From contig NZ_CP014168.1 in the NCBI RefSeq assembly GCF_001717955.1, forward strand, positions 2,699,501 through 2,763,500: a stretch of DNA of 64,000 nucleotides, given 5' to 3'. Both the position numbers and the translations under genes were made by a program. Shown here piece by piece: positions 18,379 to 27,493 of this stretch (positions are counted from its first letter, which is position 1; each line of letters begins with the position of its first letter). The DNA is from Sphingomonas panacis. Its GTDB lineage: Bacteria; Pseudomonadota; Alphaproteobacteria; Sphingomonadales; Sphingomonadaceae. The notes below the pieces were generated by a model. It worked only from the letters and a program-made list of their open reading frames with translations, did no database searches and had not been told where the DNA came from.

Positions 18379-19386
18379 ATGAAGCCTGTCATCTTCGGCC
18401 TGTCCGGCCTTACCGTTACCGCCGACGAGCGCCGGTTCTTCGCTGAGAGCCAGCCGGTCGGCTTCATCCTGTTCCGCCGCAACATCGAGAGCCGCGCGCA
18501 GGTGCGGGCGCTGACCGATGATCTGCGTGCGCTGACCGGGCGCGACGATCTGCCGATCCTGATCGACCAGGAGGGCGGGCGGGTCGCGCGGATGGGGCCG
18601 CCGGAGTGGCCGGCGTTTCCGGCCGGGCCGGCGTTCGACGCGCTGTACGATGTCGCGCCGATCTCGGCGATCGAGGCGGCGCGCGCGCATGCCGAGGCTA
18701 CCGGCGCGATGCTCGCCGAGGTCGGCGTCACCGTCGATTGCTGGCCGCTGCTCGACGTCGCGCAGCCCGATACCGCCGAGATCATCAGCATCCGCGCGCT
18801 CGGGCATGAGCCGATGCGCGTGGCGGCGCTGGGGCGGGCGATTCTCGACGGGTTGGCGCGCGCTGGCGTGGTGGGGGTGGTCAAGCATATGCCGGGGCAT
18901 GGCCGGGCGTTGGTCGACAGCCATCTCGAACTGCCGCGCGTGACCGCCGATGACGCCGCGCTGGAGGTCGATCTCGAGCCGTTCCGCCGGCTCGCGGGCG
19001 CGCCGATGGGGATGACGACGCATATCGTGTTCGACGCGTGGGACGCCGCGCGCCCGGCGACGCTGTCGACGGTGGTGATCGAGCAGATCATTCGCGGCCG
19101 GATCGGGTTCGACGGGCTGTTGATGACCGACGATATCGACATGAAGGCGCTCTCGGGGACGGCGGGCGAGAAGGCCGCGGGGGCGATCGCGGCCGGGTGC
19201 GACGTGGTGCTCGATTGCTGGGGGCGGATGGACGAGATGGTCGAGATCGTCGGGCGGCTGGGCGAGATGTCGGAAGTGTCGCGGGCGCGGCTGGAGCGGG
19301 CGATGGCATCGGTCGCGGGCAAGCGCAGCGGCGTGGCGTTCGCGGATCTGGTCGCGAAGCGCGACGCGCTGCTGGCGCTGGTGTGA
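18379..19386 (+). CDS. nagZ: Beta-N-acetylhexosaminidase NagZ
   Basis: A 335-residue glycoside hydrolase family 3 enzyme of the cytosol. It removes GlcNAc from anhydro-muropeptides during cell-wall recycling. Signatures are PILIDQEGGRVAR near residue 55, VVKHMPGHGRALVDSHLELP near 170 (with the Asp-His dyad loop) and the nucleophile in LMTDDIDMKAL near 250. Length matches the family. It follows the SPOR gene with a repeat between, and is upstream of scpA. Confidence 0.95.
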   Translation: MKPVIFGLSGLTVTADERRFFAESQPVGFILFRRNIESRAQVRALTDDLRALTGRDDLPILIDQEGGRVARMGPPEWPAFPAGPAFDALYDVAPISAIEAARAHAEATGAMLAEVGVTVDCWPLLDVAQPDTAEIISIRALGHEPMRVAALGRAILDGLARAGVVGVVKHMPGHGRALVDSHLELPRVTADDAALEVDLEPFRRLAGAPMGMTTHIVFDAWDAARPATLSTVVIEQIIRGRIGFDGLLMTDDIDMKALSGTAGEKAAGAIAAGCDVVLDCWGRMDEMVEIVGRLGEMSEVSRARLERAMASVAGKRSGVAFADLVAKRDALLALV

Positions 19387-19407
19387 TCTTTCCCGAGCGG
19401 GACCATT

Positions 19408-19490
19408 CCGTCACCCCAGCGCACGCTGGGGTCTCCCGGTGACGGCGCGCGCCCTCCCCGCAAAGACCCCAGCTTTCGCTGGGGTGACGG
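19408..19490. repeat. Intergenic palindromic repeat, family B
   Basis: CCGTCACCCCAGCGCACGCT at the left and CTTTCGCTGGGGTGACGG at the right form a long inverted repeat, with CCCAGC-GCAC-GCTGGG making a small hairpin inside the left arm. A related copy is at 47061-47142. It separates nagZ from scpA. Confidence 0.75.
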
Positions 19491-19533
19491 ACGTTGGTCG
19501 GGTGACCGGTCGGCTCGGGGGTGAGCGCGCGCG

Positions 19534-20262
19534 ATGACCGAACCCGAAACGCTCACGCTCGATCTCGATGGCTGGGAAGGGCCGCTCGACCTGCTGCTCG
19601 CGCTGGCGCGCAACCAGAAGGTCGATCTGCGCGAGATTTCGATTCTCGCGCTGGTCGATCAGTATCTCGCGTTCATCGCGGCGGCGGGGGAGATCAAGCT
19701 CGAACTCGCCGCCGATTATCTGGTGATGGCGGCGTGGCTGGCGTATCTCAAATCGGGATTGCTGCTGCCGCGCGACCCCGAGATCGAGCCGAGCCCCGAG
19801 GAACTCGCGCTGCGGCTGCAATTGCGGCTCGAACGCTTGAACGCGATGCGCGAGGCGGGCGCGCGGCTGATGGCGCGCGACCGGGTGGGGCGCGACGTGT
19901 TCCCGCGCGGTGCCCCCGAGGGCTTGCGTACCGTCCGCAAGGCGCTGTGGCAGGCGGAGATTTTCGACCTGATCGCCGCATATGGCCGGATCAGCGCGCG
20001 GACCCGGCCGGTGATGCACATCGTCGCCAACCGCCCGGTGATGACGCTGGAGGCGGCGCTGGAGCGTGTCGCGCGGCTGGTCGGGAGCGCGGTCGACTGG
20101 GCGGTGATCGAAAGCTTCCTGCCCGAGAGCGCTACGGGCGTGTTCCGCAAGTCGGCGCTCGCATCGTCGTTCCTCGCGGCGCTCGAACTGGCGCGGCAGG
20201 GGCGGGTCGAGTTGCAGCAGAAATCTCCATTCGCGCCGCTCTATCTGCGGGCGCCGCAATGA
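19534..20262 (+). CDS. scpA: Segregation and condensation protein A
   Basis: A 242-residue kleisin. The N-terminal part has the ScpA hallmark LDGWEGPLDLLLALARNQKV, then DLREISILALVDQYL and LELAADYLVMAAWLAYLKS. The C-terminal winged-helix region would bind SMC. With ScpB and SMC it forms the condensin that compacts and separates chromosomes. The stop overlaps the scpB start by four bases (ATGA). Confidence 0.95.
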   Translation: MTEPETLTLDLDGWEGPLDLLLALARNQKVDLREISILALVDQYLAFIAAAGEIKLELAADYLVMAAWLAYLKSGLLLPRDPEIEPSPEELALRLQLRLERLNAMREAGARLMARDRVGRDVFPRGAPEGLRTVRKALWQAEIFDLIAAYGRISARTRPVMHIVANRPVMTLEAALERVARLVGSAVDWAVIESFLPESATGVFRKSALASSFLAALELARQGRVELQQKSPFAPLYLRAPQ

Positions 20263-20876
20263 CGGGCTTCCCCGAGTCCCGGCCGGACGACCTGAAGCGC
20301 GCGGTCGAGGCGATCGTGTTCGCCGCGACCGAACCGCTGACGATCGACGCGATCCGCGCGCATGTCGGCGAGAGCGCGAACGTGCGCGGCGCCCTCGATA
20401 CGCTCGTCAGGGACTATGCCGGGCGCGGCATCGAACTGGTGCGGCGTGGCGAGCGCTGGCATTTCCAGACCGCCGCCGACATGGCGCATCTGCTGCGGCG
20501 CGACCGCGAGGAGCCGCGCAAGCTCAGCCGCGCCGGCATCGAGACGCTGGCGATCATCGCCTATCACGAACCCGCGACGCGCGCCGAGATCGAGGCGATT
20601 CGCGGCGTGCAGATTTCTAAGGGCACGATCGACGTGCTGATGGAGGCGGGCTGGGTGCGCCCGGCGGGGCGGCGCGAGGTGCCGGGGCGCCCGCTGCTCT
20701 ATGCGACGACGCCCGAGTTTCTCGCCCATTTCGGCCTCGCCAGCCGCCGCGATCTGCCGGGGCTGGAGGATTTGCGCGCGGCCGGATTGCTCGATCCGGC
20801 CGATCTGACGCTGGAGATGGTGCCCGATGCGGGCGCCGACACGAACGAGGTGGCAAATCCTTCAGAAGAGGACTAG
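20259..20876 (+). CDS. scpB: Segregation and condensation protein B
   Basis: A 205-residue ScpB with tandem winged-helix domains. Signatures are AVEAIVFAATEPLT near residue 11 and LSRAGIETLAIIAYHEPATR near 88, then VQISKGTIDVLMEAGWV. The start was set at the ATG overlapping the scpA stop; the long in-frame upstream extension runs through scpA and is not real. ScpB dimers bind the ScpA linker in the SMC complex. Confidence 0.95.
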   Translation: MTGFPESRPDDLKRAVEAIVFAATEPLTIDAIRAHVGESANVRGALDTLVRDYAGRGIELVRRGERWHFQTAADMAHLLRRDREEPRKLSRAGIETLAIIAYHEPATRAEIEAIRGVQISKGTIDVLMEAGWVRPAGRREVPGRPLLYATTPEFLAHFGLASRRDLPGLEDLRAAGLLDPADLTLEMVPDAGADTNEVANPSEED

Positions 20877-20900
20877 ATAGAAACCATACCTAGGAGAAAC

Positions 20901-21134
20901 ATGATGGGTTTCGGTAGTCCAATTCACTGGCTCATTTTCGGCGTGCTCGCCATCCTCGTGCTGGGCGGTGGCCGGTTCTCGAGCATGATGGGCGATGTCG
21001 CCAAGGGCATCAAATCGTTCAAGAAGGGCATGGCCGAGGAAGACGAGCCGCGCTCGCCGAGCCGGATCGAAGCCAAGCCGGCGGCGGAACCCGCCTTCGA
21101 CGCGCACGGCGAGAAGGTTCGCGAGGACCGCTAA
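20901..21134 (+). CDS. tatA: Sec-independent translocase protein TatA
   Basis: A 77-residue protein with the TatA plan: a short periplasmic end, one membrane helix (IHWLIFGVLAILVLGGG), a hinge RFS, then the amphipathic helix MMGDVAKGIKSFKKGMAEE with the family Phe-Lys-Lys-Gly. AGGAG precedes tandem ATG codons (20901 and 20904); the second would give the more usual MGFGSPIHW start. It forms the export pore for folded, RR-signal proteins. It is 24 bases after scpB. Confidence 0.95.
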   Translation: MMGFGSPIHWLIFGVLAILVLGGGRFSSMMGDVAKGIKSFKKGMAEEDEPRSPSRIEAKPAAEPAFDAHGEKVREDR

Positions 21135-21164
21135 GGCGTTTTACGAAGAAGGTTTCGCCTTAGA

Positions 21165-21578
21165 ATGTTCGATTTCCAGCCGATGGAGTTGGTCGTCCTG
21201 GCGACGGTCGCGATCGTTGTGATTCCGCCGAAGGATCTGCCCAAGGCGATGCGGGTGGCCGGCTATTGGGTCGGCCGCATGCGCGGGGTCGCGCAGCAAT
21301 TCCGCAGCGGCTTCGACACGATGGTGCGCGAGGCCGAACTGCACGAAATGGAAAAGAAATGGGCGGCGGAGAACGAGCGGATCATGCGCGAGCATCCGCC
21401 CACGCCCGCGCTGGAAGCGCCGCCGCTGGACGCGATCGACGCGCAACCGGCGATGCCGGCGCTGCCAGACTCGGAGCAGCATTATAGCGAGGACGGTCCG
21501 CCCATCTATGTCGAGCATCCCACGATCGTCGCGTCCGACGCGCCGGCGCCGGTGAACCTGGACAAGGCGGCGTCGTGA
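21165..21578 (+). CDS. tatB: Sec-independent translocase protein TatB
   Basis: A 137-residue protein. The N-terminus FDFQPMELVVLATVAIVVIP plus KDLPKAMRVAGYWVGRMRGV gives the membrane helix, the Pro-containing hinge and the amphipathic helix of TatB. The last 70 residues are an acidic, Pro/Ala-rich disordered tail. With TatC it forms the signal-peptide receptor. The stop overlaps the tatC start by four bases. Confidence 0.93.
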   Translation: MFDFQPMELVVLATVAIVVIPPKDLPKAMRVAGYWVGRMRGVAQQFRSGFDTMVREAELHEMEKKWAAENERIMREHPPTPALEAPPLDAIDAQPAMPALPDSEQHYSEDGPPIYVEHPTIVASDAPAPVNLDKAAS

Positions 21579-22351
21579 ACGCGCCTGTTGATGAACTCGA
21601 CGCGTCGCGCGCGCCGCTGCTGGATCATATCGTCGAGTTGCGGCGGCGGCTGCTCTACAGCCTCGGCGCGCTGGCGGTGGCTTTCGCGGTGTGCCTGTAT
21701 TTCGCCGAACCGATCTTCGGCTGGCTGGTCCAGCCGCTGATCCGCGCGGGCCAGAAGCGGATTTATTATACCGGGCTGTTCGAAGCGTTCTTCGTCCAGC
21801 TCAAGGTCGGGCTGTTCGCCGGGCTGATGGTCTCGTTCCCGGTGATCGCCAATCAGCTGTGGCGATTTGTGTCACCGGGCCTGTATCGCAAGGAAAAGCG
21901 CGCGCTGCTGCCGTTCCTGATCGCGACGCCGTTCCTGTTCGCGACCGGCGCGGCGATGGCCTATTTCGCGGCGGTGCCGGCGGCGTTGCACTTCCTGCTG
22001 AGCTATCAGGGCAATGTCGGCGGGATCGAGCAGACCGCGCTGCCGGCGGTCGACAAATATCTCGATTTCGTGATGCAGTTCCTGTTCGCGTTCGGCATCG
22101 CCTTCCTGCTGCCGGTGGTGCTGATGCTGCTGGAGCGCGCAGGCATTGTCACGCGCAAGCAACTTGCCGGCGCGCGGCGCTACGCGATCGTCGGCTGCTT
22201 CGCGATCGCTTTGGTGCTGGCACCGCCCGACGCGGGATCGATGGTGATGCTCGCGGTGCCGCTGATCCTGCTCTACGAACTCGCGCTGATCGCGATCTGG
22301 TTCACCGAGAAGCGGCGCGGGCCGGTCGAGGTCGAGGTCGAGGCGGTTTAG
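21575..22351 (+). CDS. tatC: Sec-independent translocase protein TatC
   Basis: A 258-residue protein with six membrane segments. Typical signatures are LLDHIVELRRRLLYSLGALA near residue 14, LKVGLFAGLMVSFPVIANQL near 76, WRFVSPGLYRKEKR and RRYAIVGCFAIALVLAPPD near 209. It recognises twin-arginine signals. It ends the argS-to-tatC run. Confidence 0.96.
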   Translation: MNAPVDELDASRAPLLDHIVELRRRLLYSLGALAVAFAVCLYFAEPIFGWLVQPLIRAGQKRIYYTGLFEAFFVQLKVGLFAGLMVSFPVIANQLWRFVSPGLYRKEKRALLPFLIATPFLFATGAAMAYFAAVPAALHFLLSYQGNVGGIEQTALPAVDKYLDFVMQFLFAFGIAFLLPVVLMLLERAGIVTRKQLAGARRYAIVGCFAIALVLAPPDAGSMVMLAVPLILLYELALIAIWFTEKRRGPVEVEVEAV

Positions 22352-22373
22352 CGCGCGGCATCCACGTAAAACT

Positions 22374-22441
22374 CCGTTCGCCCTGAGCTTGTCGAAGGGC
22401 GTGTCCGGAACACGTGCTTCGACAAGCTCAGCACGAGCGGG
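22374..22441. repeat. Intergenic palindromic repeat, family A
   Basis: CCGTTCGCCCTGAGCTTGTC at the left pairs with GACAAGCTCAGCACGAGCGG at the right, with a GTGTCCGGAACACGTGC centre. It lies between the convergent ends of tatC and the M15 peptidase gene. Confidence 0.75.
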
Positions 22442-22456
22442 GTAGGGACGTGGCCC

Positions 22457-23335
22457 TTACCGCCGCCGGCTCCGGCGATCCGATGGCCTTGGCTGCGGCG
22501 TCGGCAGCGGCTGGATGAAATAGCTTTGCGGATGGCCCTGCAAATAGGGTGAACCCGGCGGCGGCATGATCGGCGCCGGGGCCGGGGTGGCCGGGCGGAT
22601 CACGCCGATCCAGCCATCGGCGACGTCGCGGACCTGCGGGGCGGCGGGAAATTCTTGGCGGGCGCGGGCGAACAGCAGCCGGGCGCGCGCCGCGCCGGGC
22701 GTGGCGATCGACGCGCCGACCCAGCGCCAGTGCCACGGCTCCCACGTCACGCCCTGCGCATTGCCGGCGGGAAAACTCAGTTCGAAGCCATATTCGGGGG
22801 CGTGTGCGATCAGCCATTGCCCCGCCGGGGTACGCGCGAGGCATGGGCTGACATCGCCGCAGTCGCCGGTGGGGCGCAGGCCGAAGTCGATCGCATAGCC
22901 GGTGGCGTGCTCGCTATGCCCCGGCGGGCCGACCGCGCGGGCGCGGTCGGCGGCGTCGCGGCAGCCTCTGCGCGCGCCGCTATGGCTGCAGAACACCGCG
23001 CGCTGATGCTCGATCGTGCGGTAGCACGATACGCCGCGCAGGCGGTTGCCGATGCCGGGCGTCGCCGCCGCTGCCGCGAGCATCCGCGCGAGATCGGGCG
23101 CGGCGTCGCGCTGGACGTAGCAGGGTTGCCCGAGCGCGAAGCCGGCGGGGGCCGGGACGAGATCGGTGTGCGGCGCCTCGCGGTAGGGGATATGGCCGAA
23201 CACGCGCCCATCGGCGCTGGGCGTGACCCATACGCCGGGAGACAATTGTTCGGGAGCCGCGGCCATTGCCAGCGAGGGTGCGGCGAGCGCCACCCATGCC
23301 AGTCGTGTCGTGTCGGAAAGTCTGTTGCGTCGCAT
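22457..23335 (-). CDS. M15 family D-alanyl-D-alanine carboxypeptidase-like protein
   Basis: A 292-residue exported protein. The signal peptide RLAWVALAAPSLAMA ends before APEQL. The M15B/VanY zinc site is visible: SYRTIEHQRAVF, then PGHSEHATGYAIDFG (His and Asp ligands) and EPWHWRWVG (second His with the typical Trp-His pair). A Pro-rich tail follows (ATPAPAPIMPPPGSPY). It would trim peptidoglycan stem peptides in the periplasm. The ATG at 23335 was chosen for the signal peptide; it diverges from the RluA-type gene, with only 48 bases between starts. Confidence 0.85.
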   Translation of the reverse strand: MRRNRLSDTTRLAWVALAAPSLAMAAAPEQLSPGVWVTPSADGRVFGHIPYREAPHTDLVPAPAGFALGQPCYVQRDAAPDLARMLAAAAATPGIGNRLRGVSCYRTIEHQRAVFCSHSGARRGCRDAADRARAVGPPGHSEHATGYAIDFGLRPTGDCGDVSPCLARTPAGQWLIAHAPEYGFELSFPAGNAQGVTWEPWHWRWVGASIATPGAARARLLFARARQEFPAAPQVRDVADGWIGVIRPATPAPAPIMPPPGSPYLQGHPQSYFIQPLPTPQPRPSDRRSRRR

Positions 23336-23383
23336 CGTCGAAGCGCTCTGGCATGCGCGCGCTTGCGGTGGCAAGACGGCTTC

Positions 23384-24031
23384 ATGCTTGCCAATCATGT
23401 TCTCTTCCTCGACGGCGAGGCGCTTGTCATCGACAAGCCCGCCGGTCTGCCCGTCGATCGCCCGCGCGACGGGTCGATCTCCCTTGAAAACCATATGGAT
23501 GGGCTGACCTTCGGGTTCAAACGCTGGCCGCATCCGGTGCATCGGCTCGACCGCGACACGTCGGGCTGCCTGTTGCTGTCGCGCAACCCCAAGGCGCACG
23601 CGCGGCTCCAGCAGGCGTTCGAACAGGGGCTGGTGCAGAAGCGCTATCTCGCCGTGCTCGAAGGCGTGCCCGAGGGCGAATCGGGGCTGATCGATCTGCC
23701 GCTGCTCAAGGTGAGCACCGCAGAGACCGGGTGGCGGATGCAGGGCGACCCCGCCGGCAAGGCCTCGCGCACCGGCTGGCGCGTGCTGGCGGTGAAGGAC
23801 GGGCGCGCGTTCGTCGAGTTCACGCCCGAGACCGGGCGCACCCACCAGATCCGCGTCCATGCCGCCGAGGCGCTCGGCGCGCCGGTGGTCGGCGATCCGA
23901 TCTACGGCAGCGGTGGTGGCGAGACGTTGCTCCACGCCGCCGCGCTGACGATCCCGCGTGCTGGCAAGGAGCCGATCATCGCCGAGGCGCCGCTGCCCGA
24001 ACGGTTCCTCAAGGCGGGCTTCGGCGGCTGA
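23384..24031 (+). CDS. RluA-family pseudouridine synthase
   Basis: A 215-residue RNA pseudouridine synthase without an S4 domain. The catalytic Asp lies in HRLDRDTSGCLLLSRN near residue 51, followed by KRYLAVLEG and the RTHQIRVHAAEALGAPVVGD motif near 158. It is at the short end of the RluA family and resembles the single-domain group that modifies rRNA or tRNA; the target base cannot be told from sequence. Its ATG was chosen for the MLANHVLFLDGEALVIDKP start. Confidence 0.9.
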   Translation: MLANHVLFLDGEALVIDKPAGLPVDRPRDGSISLENHMDGLTFGFKRWPHPVHRLDRDTSGCLLLSRNPKAHARLQQAFEQGLVQKRYLAVLEGVPEGESGLIDLPLLKVSTAETGWRMQGDPAGKASRTGWRVLAVKDGRAFVEFTPETGRTHQIRVHAAEALGAPVVGDPIYGSGGGETLLHAAALTIPRAGKEPIIAEAPLPERFLKAGFGG

Positions 24032-24080
24032 ACGTGACGATCCCGTTTTCCAAGCGGTAGCGATCGGCTATCATCGCGCG

Positions 24081-24506
24081 ATGGTCGCCATCCCCATCAC
24101 GCGTTCGATTTCGATCGACGACAGCGAGCTTCTGGAGTCGACGACGCGGTCGGGCGGCCCCGGCGGCCAGCATGTCAACACCACCGACAGCGCGGTGATC
24201 CTGCGCTTCGATGTCGGCAACTCGCCGGGATTGCCGCTCGCGGTCAAGAACCGGATCGCCGTGCTGGCGGGATCGCGGTTGACGCGGGAGGGGGTTCTGG
24301 TTCTGCGCAGCGAAGGATCGCGCTCGCAGCATGAGAACCGTCAGGACGTGCGCGAGCGGCTGATCGCTCTCATCAAGGAAGCGACGATCGTGCCGAAGAA
24401 GCGTCGGCCGACCAAGCCGACCAAGGCTTCCCAGACGCGGCGCGTGGACGGCAAGGTGAAGCGATCGGGGGTCAAGGCCGGGCGCGGGCGCGTGACGATG
24501 GATTGA
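24081..24506 (+). CDS. arfB: Alternative ribosome-rescue peptidyl-tRNA hydrolase ArfB
   Basis: A 141-residue class I release-factor-like protein. The GGQ loop is SGGPGGQHVNTTDSAV near residue 25, and the C-terminal 35 residues are strongly basic (KKRRPTKPTKASQTRR), as needed to enter the empty mRNA channel of stalled ribosomes. It frees stalled peptides without a stop codon. It follows the RluA-type gene by about 50 bases and ends at a strong terminator. Confidence 0.93.
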   Translation: MVAIPITRSISIDDSELLESTTRSGGPGGQHVNTTDSAVILRFDVGNSPGLPLAVKNRIAVLAGSRLTREGVLVLRSEGSRSQHENRQDVRERLIALIKEATIVPKKRRPTKPTKASQTRRVDGKVKRSGVKAGRGRVTMD

Positions 24507-24515
24507 GCGGGGCCT

Positions 24516-24541
24516 CCGTTCGTCGGCACGAACGGTTTTTT
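24516..24541 (+). terminator. Rho-independent terminator after arfB
   Basis: CCGTTCGT (24516-24523) pairs with ACGAACGG (24528-24535) over a CGGC loop, followed directly by six T. It lies 10 bases after the arfB stop. The stem sequence resembles the tips of family A repeats. Confidence 0.85.
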
Positions 24542-24546
24542 GCGGA

Positions 24547-24912
24547 TTATTCCAGATCCTCGGCCTCATAGAGCGGGCGGATTTCGATTTCGCTCGGGCC
24601 GGGCATTGGGTTGGGGCAGCGTTTCACCCAGGCGACCGCTTCGTCGACGTCCTTGACCGTCCAGATCCAGAAACCGGCGACCAGTTCACGGGTGGCCGGG
24701 AAGGGACCGTCGATGACAGTGCGGTCGGTGCCGTCGAAGGCGATGCGCTTGCCCTGCGACGAGGGTTTGAGGCCGATGCCGGTGTCGGGGGGCATGATGC
24801 CGGCGGCGATGAGTTGCTGATTGAACCGGCCCATCTCCGCCATCGCTTCAGGGTTCGGGGGCAGCGGGTTTTCGCTGTCCTCGGTAGCTTTCACGATCAC
24901 CATCACGCGCAT
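24547..24912 (-). CDS. YciI/DGPF-domain protein
   Basis: A 121-residue protein of the YCII-related (DGPF) family. It starts MRVMVIVKATEDSEN and contains TVIDGPFPATRELVAGFWIW, the DGPF signature, and DVDEAVAWVKRCP, followed by EIEIRPLYEAEDLE. Family members are dimeric ferredoxin-like proteins; those next to ECF sigma genes are anti-sigma-like accessory factors, but no sigma gene is near. Function unknown. Confidence 0.85.
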   Translation of the reverse strand: MRVMVIVKATEDSENPLPPNPEAMAEMGRFNQQLIAAGIMPPDTGIGLKPSSQGKRIAFDGTDRTVIDGPFPATRELVAGFWIWTVKDVDEAVAWVKRCPNPMPGPSEIEIRPLYEAEDLE

Positions 24913-24966
24913 GTGTCGTCTCCCTGATCCAAAGAGCGATCAAATCATACCCGTTCGTGCCAAGCC

Positions 24967-25896
24967 TCACCCCTCGAACACCGACCAGCCGGTGCGTTGC
25001 ACCAGCCTCTCCAGCGCGAGCGTGCCGAGTTGCGAATTGCCGCGATCGTTGAGGCCGGGCGACCAGACCGCGATGCTTGCGCGACCCGGCGCGACCGCGA
25101 GGATGCCGCCGCCGACGCCCGATTTGGCGGGCAGGCCGACGCGGAAGGCGAATTCGCCCGAGCCGTCGTAATGGCCGCACGTCAGCATCAGCGCGTTGAT
25201 TCGGCGCGCGCGCTGGGGCGAGACCACCGAATGGCCGGTGGTCGGGTTGCGCCCGCTGCGCATCAGATAGCGGCCGGCGAGGGCGAGTTGGCGGCAGCTC
25301 ATCGCCAGCGCGCATTGGTGGAAATAGACGCCGAGCACGCGGTCGACATCATGGTGGAGGTTGCCGAACGCGCGCATGTAATTGGCGAGCGCCTTGTTGC
25401 GGTATCCGGTCGCTTGTTCGGCGGCGGCGACCTGGTTGTCGATGAAGATGCCGTCCTCGCCGGCGAGCGCGCGCACGAAGCGCAGCAGCTCGGCGATCAC
25501 CTCGGCGGGCTGGCGGTTGCCGAGCAGGATGTCGGAGATGACGATCGCGCCGGCATTGAGGAACGGGTTGCGCGGGATGCCGCGTTCGGTCTCCAACTGC
25601 ACGATCGAGTTGAACGCGGTGCCCGACGGCTCGCGGCCCACGCGCTTCCACACCGAATCGCCGCCCGCGCCGAGCGCGAGCGTGAGGCCGAACACCTTGG
25701 CGACGCTTTGCACCGAGAACGCTTCCTCGGCATCGCCCGCGCTGTGGCAGGCGCCGTCGGCGTCGATGACGGCGATGCCGAACTTGCGTGGATCGACCGC
25801 GCCGAGCGGGGCGATGTAATCGGCGACCGCGCCGCGATCGGGCGCGTCCGCCATTTCGGCGGCGATCTCGGCGACGATCGTGGAGAGATTGGGCAT
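24967..25896 (-). CDS. glsA: Glutaminase
   Basis: A 309-residue beta-lactamase-fold glutaminase that hydrolyses glutamine to glutamate and ammonia. The nucleophile is in [10 protein letters not shown] (Ser-x-x-Lys) near residue 65; other family blocks are [10 protein letters not shown] near 115, [10 protein letters not shown] near 165 and [10 protein letters not shown] near 265. Length is standard. The ATG at 25896 follows family length; upstream in-frame sequence comes from the repeat near 26.0 kb. It diverges from the ClC gene. Confidence 0.93.
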   Translation of the reverse strand: MPNLSTIVAEIAAEMADAPDRGAVADYIAPLGAVDPRKFGIAVIDADGACHSAGDAEEAFSVQSVAKVFGLTLALGAGGDSVWKRVGREPSGTAFNSIVQLETERGIPRNPFLNAGAIVISDILLGNRQPAEVIAELLRFVRALAGEDGIFIDNQVAAAEQATGYRNKALANYMRAFGNLHHDVDRVLGVYFHQCALAMSCRQLALAGRYLMRSGRNPTTGHSVVSPQRARRINALMLTCGHYDGSGEFAFRVGLPAKSGVGGGILAVAPGRASIAVWSPGLNDRGNSQLGTLALERLVQRTGWSVFEG

Positions 25897-26009
25897 TGCC
25901 GAAGCGTAGCGGGCGGGATCGGGGGCGTCAGCTACGTTATGACCGCACGTGCGCGCGCCGCCGAGCGAGAGCCGGACAGGACGCGATCGGCGGCGCCTGG
26001 GATTCTGGA

Positions 26010-26027
26010 CTCCCGCTTGCGCGGGAG
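26010..26027. repeat. Half unit of family E palindrome
   Basis: CTCCCGC-TTGC-GCGGGAG forms a perfect 7-base stem, preceded by GGATTCTGGA as in the right arm of the full repeat at 15562-15658. It lies between the divergent glsA and ClC genes. Confidence 0.5.
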
Positions 26028-26099
26028 AACAGGAAGGATCGCGCAAAGTCTCGTCTCGCGTGGGTGGCGCGCTGCGCTGTGGTCTGGCACAGGCAGGCG

Positions 26100-27443
26100 A
26101 TGACGCGATCGTGGGTATCGGTAGCGCGCGAGCGCCTCGGGCGCTGGGTGCGCGGGCGCAAGCATGGGCTGGACCTGCCGCTCGGCGTGTTCCGGCGGCG
26201 GATCGCGACCGGGATCGGCGCGGTGTTGCTCGGGCTGGTGGCGCTGCTGTTCGCCAAGGCGGGCGACTGGGCGCAGCATCTGTTCGCGCAAGGCGTGGCG
26301 CGCTGGCCCTATGCGCCGCTGCTGGTCAGCCCGGCGATCTTCGCCTGCATCACCTGGGCGACGATGCGCTGGGTTCCGCAGGCGCGCGGATCGGGCATTC
26401 CGCAGGTGATCGCGGCGAGCCGCACGCCCGAGCGGTCATCGCTGGGGCCATTGGTGTCGCTGCGCACCGCGCTCGCCAAGATCGCGATGACGGTGGTGAT
26501 GCTGTTCGCGGGCGCGTCGGTCGGGCGCGAGGGGCCGACTGTGCAGGTCAGCGCGGCGATCATGATCGCGGTCCACCGGCTGCTGCGCGTGCCGATCACC
26601 GCGGGCGTGCTGATCGCGGGCGGCGCGGCTGGCGTGGCGGCGGCGTTCAACACGCCGCTGGCGGGGGTCGCCTTTGCGATCGAGGAGCTTGCCTCGGCGT
26701 ATGAGCAGCGCGTCGCGGTGCTGGTGATGGCGGCGGTGATGATCTCGGGGCTGGTGAGCCTCGGCATCGCCGGGGACTACGTCTATTTCGGAACGATGCG
26801 GCAGACGCTGCCGATTCTGTCGGTGTTGCTGATCTGCCCGGTCGCGGGTGTGGTCGGCGGGGTGAGTGGCGGGCTGTTCAGCCGGATCGTGCTGGCGTTC
26901 GGCGCGCCCAAACATCGCTGGCTGGTGCGGTTGCGGTCGCGGCCGGTGCTGTTCTCGGCCGGCTGCGGGCTGGTCGTCGCGGTCGTCGGCATCACCAGCG
27001 GCGGGGCGCTGTGGGGCACCGGCTATGACGCGACCCGGCATCTCGTCGAGGGCGGCGCCGGTTCGTTGTGGTTCGGGCCGGGCAAGGCGATCGCGACGCT
27101 GGCGACGACGCTGAGCGGCACGCCCGGCGGCATCTTCGCGCCGTCGCTGGCGGTGGGCGCGGGGATCGGGCATCTCGTGGCGGCGGCGTTCCCCAACGAT
27201 CCGGGCGGCGCGGTGGTGACGCTCGGCATGGTCGCCTATTTCGTCGGCGTGGTGCGCGCGCCGCTGACCGCGGTCATCATCATCACCGAGACGACCGCGA
27301 GCCGGGGCATGATCCTGCCGCTGTTCGCGACCGCGCTAATCGCCGATGCGGTGAGCGCGGTGATATCGCCCGAGCGGCTGTACCACGGCCTGTCGCGCGC
27401 GTTCGTGGAGCCGGCGCGCGACCCGGTGACGGATCGCACCTAA
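26100..27443 (+). CDS. ClC-family chloride channel/antiporter
   Basis: A 447-residue membrane protein with 10 or more membrane segments. The selectivity-filter motifs are in order: GSGIPQ near residue 99, GREGPTVQ near 143 (with the gating glutamate) and [15 protein letters not shown] near 343. The YHGL segment near the C-terminus follows the last helix. No CBS domains are present. Bacterial ClC proteins mostly exchange chloride for protons. The family's internal proton glutamate cannot be assigned by eye. Confidence 0.93.
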   Translation: MTRSWVSVARERLGRWVRGRKHGLDLPLGVFRRRIATGIGAVLLGLVALLFAKAGDWAQHLFAQGVARWPYAPLLVSPAIFACITWATMRWVPQARGSGIPQVIAASRTPERSSLGPLVSLRTALAKIAMTVVMLFAGASVGREGPTVQVSAAIMIAVHRLLRVPITAGVLIAGGAAGVAAAFNTPLAGVAFAIEELASAYEQRVAVLVMAAVMISGLVSLGIAGDYVYFGTMRQTLPILSVLLICPVAGVVGGVSGGLFSRIVLAFGAPKHRWLVRLRSRPVLFSAGCGLVVAVVGITSGGALWGTGYDATRHLVEGGAGSLWFGPGKAIATLATTLSGTPGGIFAPSLAVGAGIGHLVAAAFPNDPGGAVVTLGMVAYFVGVVRAPLTAVIIITETTASRGMILPLFATALIADAVSAVISPERLYHGLSRAFVEPARDPVTDRT

Positions 27444-27493
27444 CCGAAGGTATCGGGTTGCACGCTGGCTGTGACATCGCCGATACTCCGGCC